Shown: positions 14,418 through 16,721 of the stretch, one piece after another
How positions within the stretch are numbered: position 1 is the stretch's first letter
Layout of the letters: each line of letters begins with the position of its first letter
Source of the DNA: an uncultured Fusobacterium sp.
Lineage (GTDB): Bacteria; Fusobacteriota; Fusobacteriia; Fusobacteriales; Fusobacteriaceae
Assembly (NCBI RefSeq): GCF_905200055.1
Contig: NZ_CAJKIS010000051.1
Location: 1-16,721, forward strand
DNA: 16,721 bases
Direction of reading: 5' to 3'
Translations under genes and position numbers: made by a program
The notes under the pieces: generated by a model
Told to the model about the DNA's origin: nothing
The model's database searches: none
Seen by the model: the letters and a program-made list of their open reading frames with translations, nothing else

Positions 14418-16535
14418 ATGAATTTAGAAAAAGAGTTAGAAAAATTAAAAAGCTTAATGTATAAGGGAAAAGGATTAAAATTAGATGAGATAACAAAACT
14501 TATGGGGTGGTCTCCAAAGAGCAAAAAAGAGAATAGAGATATTTTAGATAGATGGATAGACTCTGGAGAACTTATGAGAAATAATAGAGGGAAGTATAAT
14601 ATTCCTGAAAATTTAGGATATGTAAAGGGGACTTTCAGCATAATAAAAGATAGATTCGCCTTTGTAGATACTAAAGATGAGGGGATTTTTATACCTAAAC
14701 CATTTTTTAATTCAGCTTTAGATGGAGATACCGTTCTTGTTAAGATAACAGCAGGTTTAAATGGAGATAAAAAGAAAGAGGGAGAAGTTGTAAAAATTAT
14801 CAGTAGAGAAAAAGATACAGTAGTTGGAATTTTACAAAAAAATGATAGTTTTGGTTTTGTAACACCAACTCACTCTTTTGGAAAAGATATATATATCCCT
14901 TATAAACTTATGAAAGATGCAAAGGATCAACAATTAGTTGTTGTAAAAATTACTTCTTGGGGTGGAAATGATAGAAAACCTGAAGGAGAGATAATAGAGG
15001 TAATAGGAGATCCATATAATACTAAAAATATGATAGATGCTCTTATTTTAAGAGAGGGTATGTCAGAAGTTTTCCCTAGAGCAGTAATGGCTGAGGCTAA
15101 AAATATTCCATCAACAGTTTCAAAAGATGAGATTGCTAAGAGAAGAGATTTGAGAGATCTACCTATTATAACAATAGATGGTGAAGATGCTAAGGACTTA
15201 GATGATGCTGTTTATGTAGAAAAATTGAAAAATGGAAATTATAGATTGATAGTAAGTATTGCTGATGTGTCTTATTATGTTCCAGAGGGTTCAATGCTAG
15301 ATGAGGAAGCATATAAGAGAGGAAACTCAGTATATCTTGTAGATAGAGTGTTACCAATGTTCCCTAAAGAGCTATCAAATGGAATCTGTTCTTTAAATCC
15401 TAATGAAGATAAATTGACATTTACTTGTGAAATGGAGATAACTCCAGAAGGGAAAATAGTTGATTCAGATACATATAAATCAGTTATAAAAACAGCTAGA
15501 AGAATGACTTATACTGCTGTAAATAAGATTATCTCAGGAGATGAAGAAGCTGTAAGAGAGTACAGTGATATAAAAGATATGGTAATGACTATGTTGGAAC
15601 TTTCTAGAATAATAAGAGAGTTAAAGCATAAAAGAGGAAGTATAGATTTTGATTTAGCAGAGATAAAACTTGTGCTTGGTGAAGATGGAAAGGTTAAATA
15701 TATTAAAAATAGAGATAGGGGAGAATCTGAAAGAATAATTGAAGATTTTATGATTGCAGCTAATGAAACTGTTGCAGAGAAGTTATTCTGGTTAGAGATT
15801 CCATCAATATATAGAACACATGAGAAACCAGATCCTGAAAGAATAAGAAACTTAAATGAAACATTAAGTAAATTTAAGTATAGAATCCATTCAGCAGAGG
15901 AGATACATCCAAAACAATTCCAGCAAATAATAGAGGATTCTAAAGAAAAGGGAATAAATCTTTTGGTACATAAGATGATATTGATGTCTTTAAAACAAGC
16001 TAAATATACAGTTGATAATTTAGGACACTTTGGTTTAGCATCAGGGTACTATACTCATTTTACATCTCCAATTAGAAGATATTCTGACTTAATGGTTCAT
16101 AGAATATTAAATTCTGTATTGCATGGATATCCAAGTAAAAAATCTATAGTTAAGAGTATGGAAACATTGCCACAAATTTGTGAACATATTTCAAAAACAG
16201 AGAGAACAGCAATGAAAGCAGAGGATGAAAGTGTAAAAATTAAATTAGTTGAATATATGATGGATAAAGTTGGAGAAGAATACAATGCTATTGTAGTAGG
16301 ATTTAGTAATAAGAGGGTATTCTTTGAAACTGAAGAACATATAGAGTGTTTCTGGGATGTTGTTTCAGCTAAACATTACTATGAATTTGATGATAGAGAG
16401 TATGTAATGAAAGATATGGACAATGGAAATATCTTTAGCATAGGAGATAAAATGAAGGTTATCTTAGTTAAAGCTAGTTTAGCAGAACTTGAAATAGAGG
16501 TAGTACCTCAAGTTGTAATGGAAGAGGGATTTTAG
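14418..16535 (+). CDS. rnr: Ribonuclease R
   Basis: A 705-residue 3'-to-5' exoribonuclease of the RNB family that degrades structured RNA. In order: an N-terminal winged-helix (about 10-60), two cold-shock/OB domains (about 65-205), the RNB catalytic domain (about 245-565), and a C-terminal S1 domain (about 617-703). The four catalytic acidic residues are present as D254, D260, D262 and D263 in the TIDGEDAKDLDD motif. Downstream RNB landmarks include LVDRVLPMFP, SNGICSLNP and HFTSPIRRYSDLMVHR. The protein stops soon after S1, without the long basic tail of the E. coli enzyme (813 residues); Gram-positive-type RNase R is often shorter. ATG follows GGGAGG (14406-14411) by 6 bp. In many bacteria smpB and ssrA follow rnr; neither is seen in the remaining 186 bp. 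Confidence 0.93.
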   Translation: MNLEKELEKLKSLMYKGKGLKLDEITKLMGWSPKSKKENRDILDRWIDSGELMRNNRGKYNIPENLGYVKGTFSIIKDRFAFVDTKDEGIFIPKPFFNSALDGDTVLVKITAGLNGDKKKEGEVVKIISREKDTVVGILQKNDSFGFVTPTHSFGKDIYIPYKLMKDAKDQQLVVVKITSWGGNDRKPEGEIIEVIGDPYNTKNMIDALILREGMSEVFPRAVMAEAKNIPSTVSKDEIAKRRDLRDLPIITIDGEDAKDLDDAVYVEKLKNGNYRLIVSIADVSYYVPEGSMLDEEAYKRGNSVYLVDRVLPMFPKELSNGICSLNPNEDKLTFTCEMEITPEGKIVDSDTYKSVIKTARRMTYTAVNKIISGDEEAVREYSDIKDMVMTMLELSRIIRELKHKRGSIDFDLAEIKLVLGEDGKVKYIKNRDRGESERIIEDFMIAANETVAEKLFWLEIPSIYRTHEKPDPERIRNLNETLSKFKYRIHSAEEIHPKQFQQIIEDSKEKGINLLVHKMILMSLKQAKYTVDNLGHFGLASGYYTHFTSPIRRYSDLMVHRILNSVLHGYPSKKSIVKSMETLPQICEHISKTERTAMKAEDESVKIKLVEYMMDKVGEEYNAIVVGFSNKRVFFETEEHIECFWDVVSAKHYYEFDDREYVMKDMDNGNIFSIGDKMKVILVKASLAELEIEVVPQVVMEEGF

Positions 16536-16564
16536 ACAATTAGTATTTACTCAACTATTGTCTA
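16533..16564. repeat. Inverted repeat at the rnr stop
   Basis: Perfect 8-bp arms TAGACAAT (16533-16540) and ATTGTCTA (16557-16564) with a 16-nt loop. The left arm begins with the rnr stop codon. No T-run follows on the plus strand, so it is not a standard intrinsic terminator. It may act as a 3' stabilising hairpin. Confidence 0.4.
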
Positions 16565-16721
16565 TAAACTATAATATATCTAATTAAGTTCAGTTATCTA
16601 GCACATCACTAGGTTTTGACAAAGTGCCTTTGTTATTTGCGATTATTAGTCAAGTTAAATTATCTTTATTTCTTTTAAATATCAGCTAAATTCCATGTCA
16701 AAGAATAAAGAGAGAGTAACA
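16565..16721. other. Non-coding tail, no gene recognised
   Basis: A short AT-rich stretch with no ORF and stops in all frames. It contains a small perfect hairpin ACAAAG/CTTTGT with a TGC loop (about 16619-16633). On the minus strand a short open stretch at the window edge could be the end of a leftward gene, but it is too short to identify. smpB or tmRNA sequence was looked for and not recognised. Confidence 0.3.

Noticed and set aside
16536..16721. tmRNA, smpB or an insertion-sequence end after rnr.
   Set aside because: No tRNA-like acceptor sequence, SmpB start or transposase motif could be recognised; only small inverted repeats are visible.
1..16721. CRISPR array, tRNA or rRNA gene.
   Set aside because: No regularly spaced 25-40 bp repeats, cloverleaf sequence or conserved rRNA stretch was seen.

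Overview
The window comes from a very A+T-rich bacterial chromosome. Arginine is mostly AGA, Shine-Dalgarno sites are strong AGGAGG/GGAGG types, and intrinsic terminators are short. The gene content (peptide transport and peptidases, RNase R, YqeK, tandem AAA-ATPase-like/PD-(D/E)XK proteins, one exported phosphatase with a classical signal peptide) fits a Fusobacterium-like anaerobe best. That assignment is inference, since no rRNA or marker gene is present. All genes called are on the + strand.

Region 1 (1-1224) is gene-poor and looks like a decayed locus. It holds a 37-bp near-perfect palindrome overlapping a consensus-like leftward promoter that leads to no gene, a rightward promoter-to-terminator unit of about 200 nt with no real ORF (a small-RNA candidate) that carries 10-bp tandem repeats, and the last 77 codons of a BrxB (DUF1788) gene of a BREX phage-defence system, with its own terminator. 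No other BREX gene is visible.

Region 2 (1326-5473) holds three intact genes: an AAA_14/DUF4143 ATPase, an AAA-ATPase-like/PD-(D/E)XK protein, and a DUF3427-like plus HNH endonuclease. The third resembles a modification-dependent (type IV) restriction enzyme. Together with the BREX scar this looks like a small defence or mobile-element island. A terminator closes it.

Region 3 (5488-6608) is one exported metallophosphatase of the 5'-nucleotidase family. It lacks the usual C-terminal domain and the conserved catalytic His. It has its own likely promoter and terminator.

Region 4 (6723-13759) is a compact five-gene transcription unit: a zinc-finger/LuxR-type HTH regulator, an MFS transporter, an M32 carboxypeptidase homologue whose metal site is destroyed, a second MFS transporter, and an intact X-Pro dipeptidyl-peptidase (PepX). 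Intergenic gaps are 9-25 bp, with a good promoter in front and a strong terminator behind. The likely theme is uptake and breakdown of proline-containing peptides. The dead M32 protein is the most unusual element of the window.

Region 5 (13775-16721) is housekeeping: yqeK (Ap4A hydrolase) followed 3 bp later by rnr (RNase R). A short non-coding tail follows, containing small inverted repeats but no recognisable gene.
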